Shown piece after piece: positions 1 through 9,303 of a stretch of DNA of 64,000 nucleotides (positions are counted from its first letter, which is position 1; every line of letters begins with the position of its first letter). Source of the DNA: Alphaproteobacteria bacterium (GTDB lineage Bacteria; Pseudomonadota; Alphaproteobacteria; TMED109); NCBI GenBank assembly GCA_022825235.1, contig JAJDYI010000007.1:1-64000 (forward strand). The letters are read 5' to 3'. The position numbers and the translations under genes are program-made. The notes under the pieces are model-generated. The model did not search any database. It was not told the origin of the DNA and saw nothing but the letters and a program-made list of their open reading frames with translations.

Positions 1-200
1 CGCGCTGACCAGGAGCGCCGCCGGTGGAACCTGCCCGGCGGCCGGCGATGCCCCGTCACCTACCGCCGAATCGGGCCCGCCGCAACGCCGCTCGACCGTG
101 GAAGCTACCCCACGGCACGATCCAGACCCCGACAACCGTCCGAATCGCCCCCAAACACCGCCCCGACGTCAGCACATCCGGAGGTGGTGAGCGAAGCGGG

Positions 201-671
201 CTAGCGCAGGCGGGGATCCGTCTCCTGGCGCATGATGGCCGAGTCCCCGACCGCGAGTCCGACCTGGCCGGCACAGCCGCCTTCACAGCCGGACGCGGCG
301 ACCCGCACGCAGTATTCGCCACCACTGCCGGCCGCATGCAGGAACAGCGGAAAATTGAACCGCAGTTCCGTTTCCTCGCCGGCAAACGCGGCCGGCTCCT
401 CGATGAAGCGGTGCAGGGGTTGACCGCACTCACCGGCATCGATTGCGATCGAGAAGACGGCCTCTTCCGCCGCCACCGACCCCAGGCGTTTCAGCGACAG
501 GGCGACGTTGTAGACACCGAGATCGGATGCCCCCTCACCGGCCCCGTGGATCCGGAATTCGCATACCGGGTCATTCCCGGTGTCCGCTGCGCAGGTCGCC
601 TCCTGTCCGAGGGCCGGGGGCGCGGCCAGCAGGGTGCCCAGGAGGGCCGCGCACCGGACTCCGCGGATCAC
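201..671 (-). CDS. Small secreted cysteine-rich protein, function unknown
   Basis: A 156-residue protein that begins with a hydrophobic stretch (about residues 7-22) ending in an AxG-type cleavage site, so it is probably exported to the periplasm. After the signal the mature part holds six cysteines, in a pair near the N-terminus, one mid-protein and a CVRVAASGCEGGC cluster near the C-terminus, which suggests disulfide bonds. The start is GTG, whose last two bases plus the next A form the TGA stop of the upstream dehydrogenase (4-base overlap), so the two are likely translationally coupled. I do not recognise the family. Its function cannot be inferred beyond secretion and co-expression with the Ldh2-type enzyme. 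Confidence 0.6.
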   Translation of the reverse strand: MIRGVRCAALLGTLLAAPPALGQEATCAADTGNDPVCEFRIHGAGEGASDLGVYNVALSLKRLGSVAAEEAVFSIAIDAGECGQPLHRFIEEPAAFAGEETELRFNFPLFLHAAGSGGEYCVRVAASGCEGGCAGQVGLAVGDSAIMRQETDPRLR

Positions 672-1762
672 GATGCGACGGCTTGCGGCGCGATGTCCGG
701 AGCGGGGACGCCGTACTTGTCGCCTGCGGCGCAGATAGAGTCCCAGGTCGTGTCCGTCAGGGGGATCCCGTTCGCGAGCCGGTCGGCGCGGGAGCGGTTC
801 TCGGGCTCGCCAGGCGTCATCACCCGGCCCCCTTCCTCAAGCGGCCGCGCGCTGCGGAAGAACGCGAGGTAGCGCTGCATCTCGGCGGCGAACGCGCTCT
901 CTGAACCCAGCACGTTGGGACGGAAGTAGAACGACAGCATGCCGTTTGCGAGGTTGGACTGGGCGGGGGTCGCACACCCCGAACCCGTGAGGGCGCCGGC
1001 CAGGACTTCACAGAGGAAGGCCAGACCGGATCCCTTGTGCTCGCCCATGGCCCGGATGGCACCGCCGCCACCGCGCATGTCATTTGGATTTGCCCCCGTC
1101 CCGGTGCCGTAGATGAGCTCCGGGTTGGTCGAGAACTCTCCCTCTGCGGAGATCAGGGCGCCATCCGGCAACGGTTTGCCGCCCTGATGGGCCACCAGGA
1201 CCTTGCCTTCCGCCACCACCGAGGTCGCAAAGTCCAGGATGAGCGGATCCTCTCCGGGGATGGGAACGCCGGCAGCGAAAGGATTGGTCGAGAATCTGCG
1301 GTCGGGCGATCCGAAGGGAGCGACCAGCAGGCCGAGGCCCGACGTGTTGACGAAGTGGATGGAGGCGATTCCGGCATCGGTCGCCCGCTCGGGCCAGTCA
1401 CCGATGCGGCCCAGATGGCCGGAATTGCGGATGGCCACGATGGCCAGGCCCTGCTCTTGCGCCTTTGCGATGCCCAGGTCCGCGCAGAATGGGCCGACCG
1501 TCTGCCCGAAACCGAAGCAGCCGTCGACCACGGCGTGCGTGGGTCCTTCGCGCACCACTTCGGGCTGGATTCCGGCCTTCACCGACCCGATCTCCATCCA
1601 GGAGAGGTAGCGGGGAACGCGAATCACGCCATGGCTGTCATGCCCTGCGAGGTTGGCACGGCAGAGATAGAACGCAATCCGCTTGGACTCGTCCTCGGAA
1701 CAGCTGGCGCCCCTGAAGATCTGTGCGACATAGGCTTCCAGCAGGTCGGCAGGGATGCGCAT
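668..1762 (-). CDS. Malate/L-lactate/sulfolactate dehydrogenase family oxidoreductase (Ldh2)
   Basis: A 364-residue NAD(P)-dependent 2-hydroxyacid dehydrogenase of the Ldh2/ComC superfamily, which is unrelated to Rossmann-fold malate dehydrogenase. The family signature GHDSHG sits at about residues 40-45 and carries the catalytic histidine. The conserved NTSG stretch and the GEHKGSGLAFLCEVLAG segment follow in the usual order. I chose ATG at 1762 because an AGGAG lies about 8 bases upstream; the frame stays open far upstream without a ribosome site. The substrate cannot be told from sequence: the family includes malate, lactate, sulfolactate, ureidoglycolate and diketogulonate enzymes. It overlaps the small secreted protein by four bases and is divergent from a short-chain dehydrogenase. 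Confidence 0.88.
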   Translation of the reverse strand: MRIPADLLEAYVAQIFRGASCSEDESKRIAFYLCRANLAGHDSHGVIRVPRYLSWMEIGSVKAGIQPEVVREGPTHAVVDGCFGFGQTVGPFCADLGIAKAQEQGLAIVAIRNSGHLGRIGDWPERATDAGIASIHFVNTSGLGLLVAPFGSPDRRFSTNPFAAGVPIPGEDPLILDFATSVVAEGKVLVAHQGGKPLPDGALISAEGEFSTNPELIYGTGTGANPNDMRGGGGAIRAMGEHKGSGLAFLCEVLAGALTGSGCATPAQSNLANGMLSFYFRPNVLGSESAFAAEMQRYLAFFRSARPLEEGGRVMTPGEPENRSRADRLANGIPLTDTTWDSICAAGDKYGVPAPDIAPQAVAS

Positions 1763-2153
1763 AAGAGAGACTCCTGGCGAAGGTCGTGCATGCGGTCGGC
1801 AGGGTAGCGGCTGGCAGCCCGGTGTGACGACCGGGGCCGGTGCGTCGCTACGAACGGAGAGTGCTCGGAGAACACCGATCGTGCAGTGCGTTCCGCGGAC
1901 AGGATAGTGGGCATTGGACCGGCTGTGCCATATGTGTCCGCCGCGCAATCGGGCCAGCTCCTGCACCGGCTCCAAGCGATCACCTGGAACCGGTTCGTGC
2001 CGTCGCGGCGACATGGCGGCCAGCCGCCGGCAGGCCCGCCCGCATGCTGACGGTCACGGCATCTCCGGGCGTGGCTGTTGCGGTGCAGGGCCGTCCCCAA
2101 TACCTATGGAGCCATCTGCAACACGGCCCGGGTGCGGGCCGGAAAGGATTGCC
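1763..2153. promoter_or_regulatory. Divergent intergenic region between two dehydrogenase genes
   Basis: This 391-base stretch separates the divergent Ldh2-type gene and the short-chain dehydrogenase and must hold both promoters. I found ribosome-binding sites at both ends (AGGAG for the minus gene, GGAAAGGA for the plus gene). I found no -35/-10 pair or inverted repeat that I would defend. Short reading frames that cross it have no start signal or recognisable content. Confidence 0.4.
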
Positions 2154-2915
2154 ATGAGACTGCAAGACAAAGTCGCGATCGTGACCGGGGGCGCCAGTGG
2201 GTTTGGGGAAGGCATCGCGCACCGTTTTGCGCAGGAGGGGGCGCGCGTGGTGGTCACCGACGTCAACGGCAACGGCGCCGAGCAGGTCGCCCAGGCAATC
2301 CGGGATTCCGGCGGCGGTGCCGTCGCCTGCCGGGCCGACGTGGCCAGTGATGCCGACACCAGGCGCATGATCGGAGCCGCAACCGATGCGTTCGGACAGC
2401 TCGACATCCTCGTGCAGAACGCCGCCATCGGGATGAAGCCGACGCCCCTCGTCGAGGTCGACGAGGAGTTCTTCGACCGGCTGTTCCGGATCAACGTGAA
2501 GAGTTGCTTCCTGGGCGCGAAGCACGCCGTACCGGTCCTGCGCCGGCAGGGACGGGGCGGCGTGATCCTGAACACGGTGTCGACGGCGGCGCTGGCGCCG
2601 CGGCCGGGTCTCGCCCCATACAACTCGACGAAGGGGGCCCTGCTCACGTTGAGCCGCACGCTGGCGCTCGAGCTCGCAGCGGAGAACATTCGGGTGAACG
2701 GGATCTGCCCGGTCGCGGGGGAAACCGCGATGCTGCCGGATTTCCTCGGCGACGGTGACCAAGAAGAGGCCCTGGCGCGGTTCCGCGCGACGGTGCCGAT
2801 AGGGCGGCTCTCCACGCCGGCGGACGTGGCAAACGCAGCGCTGTTCCTCGCCTCGGATGAGGCCGAGTTCCTGACCGGGGTGATGCTGGAGGTGGACGGC
2901 GGGCGCTGTATCTGA
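2154..2915 (+). CDS. Short-chain dehydrogenase/reductase (SDR)
   Basis: A 253-residue classical SDR. The cofactor-binding motif TGGASGFG is at residues 11-18, and an aspartate after beta strand 2 (VVVTDV) suggests NAD(H) preference. The catalytic set is complete: N114, S143, Y156 and K160 in YNSTK. The ending, FLTGVMLEVDGG, is typical of the FabG-like and glucose-dehydrogenase-like group. The start is ATG at 2154 with GGAAAGGA six bases upstream; an open extension to 1914 lacks both a ribosome site and homology to the family. It converges on gltX with an 11-base gap. The physiological substrate is unknown; the divergent neighbour is also a hydroxyacid-type dehydrogenase, so a shared catabolic role is possible but not shown. 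Confidence 0.88.
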   Translation: MRLQDKVAIVTGGASGFGEGIAHRFAQEGARVVVTDVNGNGAEQVAQAIRDSGGGAVACRADVASDADTRRMIGAATDAFGQLDILVQNAAIGMKPTPLVEVDEEFFDRLFRINVKSCFLGAKHAVPVLRRQGRGGVILNTVSTAALAPRPGLAPYNSTKGALLTLSRTLALELAAENIRVNGICPVAGETAMLPDFLGDGDQEEALARFRATVPIGRLSTPADVANAALFLASDEAEFLTGVMLEVDGGRCI

Positions 2916-2926
2916 GCTGGCGCTCT

Positions 2927-4324
2927 TCAGTCGATCACGTCGCCGATCCGGCCCAGCGTCTCGGCGCGGCCCAGGACGTCCATGACCGAAAAAATGGGCG
3001 GGGAGGTCGTGGCCCCCGTCAGGGCCGCCCGGAGGGGCTGGGCCACCTTGCCCAGCTTCGTGTCGGTACGCGAGGCATACTCGCGAACCCGCGTCTCGAG
3101 GCCGTCGCTCGACCAGGCGTCGGCCGCGGCAAGGATCTCGGACACGTCCCGCAGGAGCGCCTGCGCGGCCGGATCGAGCTGGCGTTCGGCCTTCGAATCG
3201 AGCGCGAGAGGACGGGGGAGCACGTAGAAGCGGGCGATCGTGGCCAGTTCGTTGAGGGTGCGGGCGCGTACCTTCAGGTCGGGCATGGCGCGGGTCAGGC
3301 GTACAACGTGCTCCGGGTCGCCCGGCAGTCCTTCGGCGCTCAGGCGGGCGCTGAGCTCCGTTGCCAGGTCTGCATCATCGATGTCGCGCAGATAGACGCT
3401 GTTCAGGTGGTCGAGCCGCTTGAGGTCGAAGCGCGCGGCGCTCTGTCCGACCCCGTCCAGGTCGAACCACCGGATGGCGTCCTCGGTACGGATGACCTCT
3501 TCGTCGCCGCGGGCCCAGCCGAGCCGGAGCAGGTAGTTCCTGAGCGCGGCAGGCAGGTAGCCCGCTTCCCGGTAGTGATCGACCCCGAGTGCGCCGTGCC
3601 GCTTGCTGAGCTTCTTCCCGTCCGCACCGTGGATCAGGGGAATATGCGCGAACGCGGGCCGCGTCCACCCTAGAAGGTCGTAGATCTGGCACTGGCGGAA
3701 GGCGTTGGTGAAGTGATCATCGCCGCGGATGACGTGCGTGACCTCCATGTCATGGTCGTCCACCACCACTGACAGCATGTAGGTAGGCGTGCCGTCTGCG
3801 CGCAGGATGACGAAGTCGTCGACTTCCTGGTTCGCGACGTTGACGGTGCCCTGGACAGAGTCAGCGATGATGGTGTCCCCGGTGACCGGCGTGCGGATGC
3901 GGACCGTGGGCGCAATTCCCGCGGGTGCATCGGCCGGGTCGCGGTCTCGCCACCGGCCGTCGTACCACATCGCGCGTTTCTCTGCGGTCGCCTGTGCCCG
4001 CATCGCCGCGAGTTCCTCCGGGGTGCAGTAGCAGCGGTAGGCGTGCCCTGTGCGAAGGAGGGTGTCGGCAATCTCGCGGTGGCGCTCCGAGCGGCTTGAC
4101 TGAAAGACTGGCTCGCCGTCCCAGCCGAGTTCAAGCCAGGACAGTCCGTCGAGAATCGCGCGCGTCGCCTCGCGCGTCGAGCGGGCGCGGTCCGTGTCTT
4201 CCACCCGAAGAAGAAACCGCCCCTCTCGTCCACGGGCGTACAGCCAATTGAAGAGTGCGGTCCGGGCTCCGCCGATGTGGAGGATTCCGGTGGGGGATGG
4301 GGCAAAGCGCGTCACGACGGTCAT
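2927..4324 (-). CDS. gltX: Glutamate--tRNA ligase
   Basis: A class I aminoacyl-tRNA synthetase of 465 residues, the usual length. It charges tRNA-Glu (and, in organisms with GatCAB, often tRNA-Gln). The ATP-binding HIGH-type motif is HIGG at residues 16-19 and the KMSKS-type loop is KLSKR at 238-242, followed by the C-terminal anticodon-binding helical domain. It lies 73 bases downstream of lexA on the same strand. In many alphaproteobacteria comEC lies between lexA and gltX; it is absent here. Cysteines at 98 and 100 (CYC) resemble part of the zinc site seen in some GluRS. Confidence 0.97.
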   Translation of the reverse strand: MTVVTRFAPSPTGILHIGGARTALFNWLYARGREGRFLLRVEDTDRARSTREATRAILDGLSWLELGWDGEPVFQSSRSERHREIADTLLRTGHAYRCYCTPEELAAMRAQATAEKRAMWYDGRWRDRDPADAPAGIAPTVRIRTPVTGDTIIADSVQGTVNVANQEVDDFVILRADGTPTYMLSVVVDDHDMEVTHVIRGDDHFTNAFRQCQIYDLLGWTRPAFAHIPLIHGADGKKLSKRHGALGVDHYREAGYLPAALRNYLLRLGWARGDEEVIRTEDAIRWFDLDGVGQSAARFDLKRLDHLNSVYLRDIDDADLATELSARLSAEGLPGDPEHVVRLTRAMPDLKVRARTLNELATIARFYVLPRPLALDSKAERQLDPAAQALLRDVSEILAAADAWSSDGLETRVREYASRTDTKLGKVAQPLRAALTGATTSPPIFSVMDVLGRAETLGRIGDVID

Positions 4325-4397
4325 GGGCGAACGCCTCGGGCAGACGGAGGAACGGCGCGCGGAGCCGCGGACGCGCGCCCGGGAAGGGAGCGGGAGC

Positions 4398-5051
4398 CTA
4401 GTAGATGCTGGTGCGGTACAGGCCCTTCATGATGCCCTGTATCTGAAGCTGGCCCGGGTGCACCACGATCGGTTCCATGTCCTTGTTTTCGGGCACGAGC
4501 TCGATGGAGTCGGCTCGCGGCCGGAACCGCTTCAGCGTGGCTTCGCGACCGTCGATAAAGGCGATGACAATCTGCCCGTTTTCGGCGGTCTGCTGGCGCC
4601 GGAAGATCCCCATGTCTCCGTCGAGGATTCCGGCGTCGATCATCGAGTCCCCCTGGATCTTCAGCGCGAAGTGCTCGCCGCTGCCGACACCCAGATTCAT
4701 CGTGGGAGGAACCTTGATGAACGATTCGTGCTGGATGGCCTCGATCGGCGTACCGGCGGCGATCGTCCCGAAGTAGGGGAGGTCGATCAGGGTTCCCCAC
4801 TGGCCGGAGCTGCTGCTCTCGACCGTCGCCGCGGCTTCCTCGGGCTTGCGCACGACCCGGATGGCGCGGGCTCGGTTCGGCAGGCGTTCGACGAAGCCAC
4901 GTTCCACCAGCGAGGTGAGATGGCGGTAGATGCCGGATTTCGACTTGAGCCCGAGGGCGTTCTTCATATCCTCGAACGAGGGGGAGATTCCGGTCTCCTC
5001 GATCCGCTTGTTGAGGTAGACGAGGAGTTCGTGCTGTTTTCGAGTAAGCAT
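4398..5051 (-). CDS. lexA: SOS repressor LexA
   Basis: The transcriptional repressor of the SOS response, 217 residues. It has an N-terminal winged helix (residues 1-70), the self-cleavage bond A99-G100 in the IAAGTP segment, and the serine-lysine dyad S136 (in QGDSM) and K174 (in ATLKRF) of the S24 peptidase domain. It is set in the common alphaproteobacterial neighbourhood moaC-moeA-lexA-gltX. It has its own promoter in the gap after moeA, with a repeated GAAC element over the -10, which points to autoregulation. Confidence 0.97.
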   Translation of the reverse strand: MLTRKQHELLVYLNKRIEETGISPSFEDMKNALGLKSKSGIYRHLTSLVERGFVERLPNRARAIRVVRKPEEAAATVESSSSGQWGTLIDLPYFGTIAAGTPIEAIQHESFIKVPPTMNLGVGSGEHFALKIQGDSMIDAGILDGDMGIFRRQQTAENGQIVIAFIDGREATLKRFRPRADSIELVPENKDMEPIVVHPGQLQIQGIMKGLYRTSIY

Positions 5052-5088
5052 GCAGGGAACCCAATGTGGCTGCGGCCCATGCCTCTAT

Positions 5089-5117
5089 GTTCTACTTTGT
5101 TCGCTACAAGAAGTCAA
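5089..5117 (-). promoter_or_regulatory. lexA promoter with overlapping LexA-like operator
   Basis: Read on the minus strand, TTGACT (5117-5112) and TAGAAC (5094-5089) are spaced by 17 bases and make a good sigma-70 promoter about 38 bases before the lexA start. Two direct GAAC repeats (5102-5099 and 5092-5089) lie in the spacer and over the -10. The alphaproteobacterial LexA box is two GAAC/GTTC half-sites spaced by 7 bases; here the spacing is 6. The position is what autorepression would need, so I infer an operator, with the spacing as the main doubt. Confidence 0.6.
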
Positions 5118-5172
5118 TGTGACCACGTTGCGTCCTCTCTGACGGGCGATCGGGTTCGGAATTTGCGGGTGC

Positions 5173-6390
5173 TTATAGACCGCCGGCAGCCGACGGGAAG
5201 AGGAGCGCGGTCACGGGCGTGCCGGCGGGGGCCGCGGGCGCGTGCGGTGGTCGGATGACCAGGCAATCGGCCCGGGCGAGCAGCGATAGCACGGAACTGT
5301 CCTGAAGTTCAAACGGATGCACCGTCATGACGCCGTCGGGATCTCGGCTGGCTGCCGCCCGGAGGTAATCCTCGCGACGGTCATTCTCCGGCAAGTCGCA
5401 GCCGAGTACCGCCTGTGCCGACGCGGGACCCGGGTCGAGCCCCTGCATGGCCCGTAACGCGGGCAGAAGAAACACCAGGGCGCAGACGAACGTGGATACG
5501 GGATTCCCGGGGAAGCCGAGGACCGGGGGTCCGCCCGGCAGCGTTCCGAACAGCAGCGGTTTGCCGGGGCGCATGGCGATTTTCCAGAAGTGCCGGGTCA
5601 ATCCGGCCTCCTCGAGTGCCCGCCCGACGAGGTCGTAGGCGCCGACCGACACGCCGCCGGTCGTCACCAGCAGGTCGAACGCCCGCACGCCGTCGACGGC
5701 GGCCCGCAGCGCGGCCGGATCGTCCGGCACCAGAGACAGGTCGACTGCATCGCCGCCCACGGCCCGGATCATCGATTCGAGTGCGAAGGTGTTCGACGAG
5801 ACGATCTGGCCGGAGCGTCGGGCCTCGCCCGGCAGGACGATTTCGTCGCCGGTCGCGAGCAGCGCGATCCGCGGACGCCGCCGGACGCTGAGCCAGGGCC
5901 AGTCGGCGGCGGCGGACAGGCCGATGTCTCGGGCCGTCAGCACGCTTCCGGCTGCCACGAGGGCGTCGCCTGAACGGAAATCGATCCCGCGGTCGCGGAC
6001 GTGTTTGCCGACCGGGGCCCCGGCCAGGACGCGGATCCGGCCATCGTCCCGGGGTTCCGTGTTTTCCTGGATGACGACACTGTCGGTACCGGCGGGCAGC
6101 GGGGCGCCGGTGAAGATCCGGACGGCATCGCCGATCCGGGCGGTCCCGTCGAAGGGTCGTCCGGCCGGCGCCTCGCCGATGACGGCCAGGTCGCAGGGCG
6201 TTGCCGCCACGTCGGCGGCCCGCACGGCGTAACCATCCATGGCCGATACGGCCGACGGCGGCTGGTCGGTACGTGCGGTGACGTCGGCGGCCAGCACCCG
6301 ACCCAGTGCCTCCGACAGGGCGATCCGCTCCGTCGCCAGCAGGGGCATGGCCTCCAGGATCTGCCGGCGGGCGTCCGCAACCGGGATCAT
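5173..6390 (-). CDS. moeA: Molybdopterin molybdenumtransferase MoeA
   Basis: MoeA inserts molybdate into adenylylated molybdopterin, the last general step of molybdenum cofactor synthesis. The 405-residue protein has the conserved MDGYA (about 51-55), FTGAPLP, LATGDE and [11 protein letters not shown] motifs, then the GFPGNPVS segment. The start is ATG at 6390, overlapping the moaC stop as ATGA; upstream in-frame codons lie inside moaC. It is the last gene of the ppiD-trpEGDC-moaC-moeA run. A second MoeA-type gene lies at 22.3 kb; this copy keeps the full motifs and is the likely housekeeping one. Confidence 0.95.
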   Translation of the reverse strand: MIPVADARRQILEAMPLLATERIALSEALGRVLAADVTARTDQPPSAVSAMDGYAVRAADVAATPCDLAVIGEAPAGRPFDGTARIGDAVRIFTGAPLPAGTDSVVIQENTEPRDDGRIRVLAGAPVGKHVRDRGIDFRSGDALVAAGSVLTARDIGLSAAADWPWLSVRRRPRIALLATGDEIVLPGEARRSGQIVSSNTFALESMIRAVGGDAVDLSLVPDDPAALRAAVDGVRAFDLLVTTGGVSVGAYDLVGRALEEAGLTRHFWKIAMRPGKPLLFGTLPGGPPVLGFPGNPVSTFVCALVFLLPALRAMQGLDPGPASAQAVLGCDLPENDRREDYLRAAASRDPDGVMTVHPFELQDSSVLSLLARADCLVIRPPHAPAAPAGTPVTALLFPSAAGGL

Positions 6391-6866
6391 GGGGCGTGGA
6401 AGGTCCCCGACTTGCCGCCGGCCTTGTGGAGGAGACGGACGCTGCCGATCTGCATCGCGCGATCGACCGCCTTGCACATGTCGTAGACCGTGAGCGCCGC
6501 GACGCTGGCGGCCGTCAGCGCTTCCATCTCCACGCCGGTCCTGCCGGAGGTGGTGCAGGTCGCCTGGACGTCGACCGCCGCGTCGTCGTCATTACAGACC
6601 AACTCCACCGCCACCGAATCGAGCGGCAGGGGGTGGCACAGCGGGATCAGTTCGTGCGTGCGCTTGGCCGCCATGATGCCGGCAACCCGCGCGACGCCGA
6701 GGACATCGCCCTTCTGATGTCCGCCGTCCAGGATCATCTGCAGGGTGGTCGGCGACATGGTGACCCGCGCCGCCGCGGTGGCGGTGCGGCGGGTGACGGG
6801 CTTGGCGCCCACGTCCACCATCCGGGCGTGTCCGGACGGGTCCAGGTGCGTGAAGCGCTCGCTCAT
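6387..6866 (-). CDS. moaC: Cyclic pyranopterin monophosphate synthase MoaC
   Basis: MoaC works with MoaA to convert GTP into cyclic pyranopterin monophosphate, the first step of molybdenum cofactor synthesis. It has 159 residues, normal for the family, with [26 protein letters not shown] and the C-terminal KAGGKSG motif. Start and stop both form ATGA overlaps with trpC and moeA, so translation is coupled. Its placement directly after trpC is typical of alphaproteobacteria. Confidence 0.97.
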   Translation of the reverse strand: MSERFTHLDPSGHARMVDVGAKPVTRRTATAAARVTMSPTTLQMILDGGHQKGDVLGVARVAGIMAAKRTHELIPLCHPLPLDSVAVELVCNDDDAAVDVQATCTTSGRTGVEMEALTAASVAALTVYDMCKAVDRAMQIGSVRLLHKAGGKSGTFHAP

Positions 6867-7669
6867 GCCGCGCCTGCCCGCTGGTTCAGCAGGGTTCGGA
6901 CGGCGGCCGTGACGTCGGCGTTCCGCATCAGCGTTTCTCCAACCAGGAATCGGCGGACCCCGCAGTCGGCCAGGCGGCGGAGGTCCGCCGGTCCGCCGAG
7001 GCCGCTCTCCGCCACCAGATCGCGCCCGGCCGGTGCCCGGGCCGCCAGGCGTTCGGTGGTCGCAAGGTCGACCGCGAACGTGCGGAGGTTGCGATTGTTG
7101 ATCCCGACCAGGTCCGGATCCAGGGCCTCCGCACGCTCAAGTTCGCGCTCGTCGTGCACCTCGGCCAGGACGTCCATTCCGAGCGCCTTCGCATCCGCCG
7201 CCAGCACCCGTGCGTGCGAATCCGTCAGGGCCGCCAGTATCAACAGTACACAGTCCGCGCCGAGCGAGCGGGCTTCCAGGATCTGGTACCGCTCCAGCAT
7301 GAAGTCCTTGCGGAGCATCGGGACCGGTGCGGCCGCGCGCGCGGCCCGGAGGTGGGCATCGGCGCCCTCGAAGAAGGGTTCGTCCGTCAGCACCGAGATA
7401 CAGGCGGCTCCGCCCCGGTGCAAAGCGCGGGCCAGTACCGCGGGGTCGAAATCGTCCCGCAGGCGGCCCTTGGAGGGGCTGGCCCGCTTGATCTCGGCGA
7501 TGAGCCCGTAGGCGTCGGACGCGACCGACCGGCGGAGCGCCGCCGCGAAACCACGGGGGGGATCCTGGTCGGCCACCTGCCGCTCCAGCTCGGCCTCCGG
7601 CACCGCGTTGCGCCGGGCGGCCACGTGGGTGCGCTTCGTCTCGAGGATGGCGCGTAACCGGTCGTTCAT
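6863..7669 (-). CDS. trpC: Indole-3-glycerol phosphate synthase
   Basis: TrpC closes the ring of carboxyphenylamino-deoxyribulose phosphate to indole-3-glycerol phosphate in tryptophan synthesis. It is a single-domain TIM barrel of 268 residues, not fused to TrpF. The beta-1 segment [13 protein letters not shown] carries the catalytic lysine, and the phosphate-binding LVGETLM region is near the end. I chose ATG at 7669, which overlaps the trpD stop by four bases, rather than an in-frame start 18 bases upstream inside trpD. Confidence 0.96.
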   Translation of the reverse strand: MNDRLRAILETKRTHVAARRNAVPEAELERQVADQDPPRGFAAALRRSVASDAYGLIAEIKRASPSKGRLRDDFDPAVLARALHRGGAACISVLTDEPFFEGADAHLRAARAAAPVPMLRKDFMLERYQILEARSLGADCVLLILAALTDSHARVLAADAKALGMDVLAEVHDERELERAEALDPDLVGINNRNLRTFAVDLATTERLAARAPAGRDLVAESGLGGPADLRRLADCGVRRFLVGETLMRNADVTAAVRTLLNQRAGAA

Positions 7670-8694
7670 GCGGACCCCTGCGTGCATGCGACCAGCCGCT
7701 CGAGCGCGGCGCCTGCCGCGCCGGTATCGATCGACCGGGCGGCGAGCGCAGCGCCTTCCCTGAGATCGCCGGCCTGCCCGGCAACGACCAGCGCGGCTGC
7801 CGCGTTCAGCAGCACGATATCGCGGTACGGGCCCGGTGCACCGTCCAGCAGCTGCCGGATGCTGGCCGCGTTCGCCGCGGCATCACCGCCGACCAGGTCT
7901 TCGGGCGAGGCCCTCGCGAGGCCGGCATCCTCGGGGGATACCCTGAACGTGCGCACCCGACCGTCCCTGAGTTCGGCGACGCTGGATTCACCGGTGAGCG
8001 TGAGCTCGTCCATGCCGTCCATGCCGTGCACGATCCAGGCATGCTCGGAGCCCAGTTCCCGGAGCACCTCGGCCAGGGGCGTCAGCCAGCGCGTGGCGAA
8101 CACGCCGATCACCTGGCGTCGCACGGCTGCCGGATTGGCGAGCGGTCCCAGCAGGTTGAAGACCGTGCGCAACCCGAGATCGGCCCGCACGGGCCCGACG
8201 TGTCGCATGGCCGGGTGGTAGATCGTGGCCATCAGAAAGCCGACCCCGGCCGTCCGCATGGCTTCCTCGACCGCCGCGACGGGCGCGGCCACGTCGACCC
8301 CGAGGGCGCCCAGTACGTCGGAGGATCCGGACTTGGACGAGACCGCCCGGTTGCCGTGCTTGGCGACCGGCACGCCGCAGCCCGCGACCACGAGGGCTGC
8401 GGCGGTCGAGACGTTGACGGTGCCCAGCCCGTCGCCCCCGGTGCCGCAGGTGTCGATGGCGTCGGGCGGGGCACTGACGGGCGTGGCCTTCGCCCGCATG
8501 GCCCGGGCAGCCCCGGCGATCTCGTCCACCCGCTCCGTACGGACCCGCAACGCCATCAGGAACGCGGCCGTCTGGGCCGGGCTGGCCGCTCCTTCCATCA
8601 GGAGCGAGAACGCGTGCTGCGCCTGCTCGCGGTCGAGCACGCCGCCGTCGGCGACCCGTGCGAGGACGTCGCGAAACTCCGGCCCGTCGCTCAC
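7666..8694 (-). CDS. trpD: Anthranilate phosphoribosyltransferase
   Basis: TrpD transfers phosphoribosyl from PRPP to anthranilate. It has 342 residues; the PRPP-binding DTCGTGGDG motif, the NVSTAAALV stretch and [13 protein letters not shown] are all present, as is the family's usual N-terminal helical domain. It starts with GTG at 8694, overlapping the trpG TGA as GTGA. It lies third in trpE-trpG-trpD-trpC. Confidence 0.96.
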   Translation of the reverse strand: MSDGPEFRDVLARVADGGVLDREQAQHAFSLLMEGAASPAQTAAFLMALRVRTERVDEIAGAARAMRAKATPVSAPPDAIDTCGTGGDGLGTVNVSTAAALVVAGCGVPVAKHGNRAVSSKSGSSDVLGALGVDVAAPVAAVEEAMRTAGVGFLMATIYHPAMRHVGPVRADLGLRTVFNLLGPLANPAAVRRQVIGVFATRWLTPLAEVLRELGSEHAWIVHGMDGMDELTLTGESSVAELRDGRVRTFRVSPEDAGLARASPEDLVGGDAAANAASIRQLLDGAPGPYRDIVLLNAAAALVVAGQAGDLREGAALAARSIDTGAAGAALERLVACTQGSA

Positions 8695-9275
8695 GGGGAC
8701 GGCTCCGTCCGGGTCGTCCGGAGAAAGTTCCGCAATAGCGGGTGGCCCTGTTCGGAGGCGATGCTCTCCGGATGGAACTGGACCCCGAAGAGCGCGTGCT
8801 CGACGTGCCGGATGCCCATGACGACGCCGTCGGCGGTCTCGGCGGTGATCCGCAGGCAGTCGGGCAGCGAGGTCCGTTCGAGCACCAGCGAATGGTAGCG
8901 GGCCGCCGTGAACGGAGAGGGCAGGCCGCGGAAGATGTCCTCGCCGTCATGCTCGATCGGACTGGTCTTGCCGTGCATCACCGTCCGGGCGCGGACGACC
9001 CGGCCGCCGAACGCCTGGCCGATGGACTGATGCCCCAAGCAGACCCCGAGCACCGGCGTCCGGCCGGCGGCGGCGCGCACCAGCTCGAGGCAGATCCCCG
9101 CCTGGTTGGGGGTGCACGGCCCCGGCGACAGGACGATCCCCTCCGGTTCGCGGGCGAGCACGTCCGCGACCGAGAGGGTGTCGTTCCGATGAACCTCGAC
9201 GGACGCCCCCAGTTCCTCCAGGTAGTGCCAGAGGTTCCAGGTGAAGCTGTCGTAGTTGTCGATCAGGACGTACAT
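8691..9275 (-). CDS. trpG: Anthranilate synthase, glutamine amidotransferase subunit
   Basis: TrpG supplies ammonia from glutamine to TrpE. It is a free-standing class I amidotransferase of 194 residues with nucleophile C79 in GVCLGHQS and the H168/E170 pair in QFHPES. It lies 28 bases after trpE and overlaps trpD. In many rhizobia trpE and trpG are fused; here they are separate. A role as the PabA subunit for folate synthesis as well is possible, because no second amidotransferase is visible in the window. Confidence 0.95.
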   Translation of the reverse strand: MYVLIDNYDSFTWNLWHYLEELGASVEVHRNDTLSVADVLAREPEGIVLSPGPCTPNQAGICLELVRAAAGRTPVLGVCLGHQSIGQAFGGRVVRARTVMHGKTSPIEHDGEDIFRGLPSPFTAARYHSLVLERTSLPDCLRITAETADGVVMGIRHVEHALFGVQFHPESIASEQGHPLLRNFLRTTRTEPSP

Positions 9276-9303
9276 CGACGCGTTCCGGTGCGTGACGCCC
9301 GGC

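Noticed and set aside
2-190. Possible C-terminal end of a plus-strand gene entering from the left edge
   Set aside because: The frame is open to a TGA at 188-190, but it reads as low-complexity proline/arginine-rich sequence with nothing recognisable, so it could be a chance opening in GC-rich DNA.
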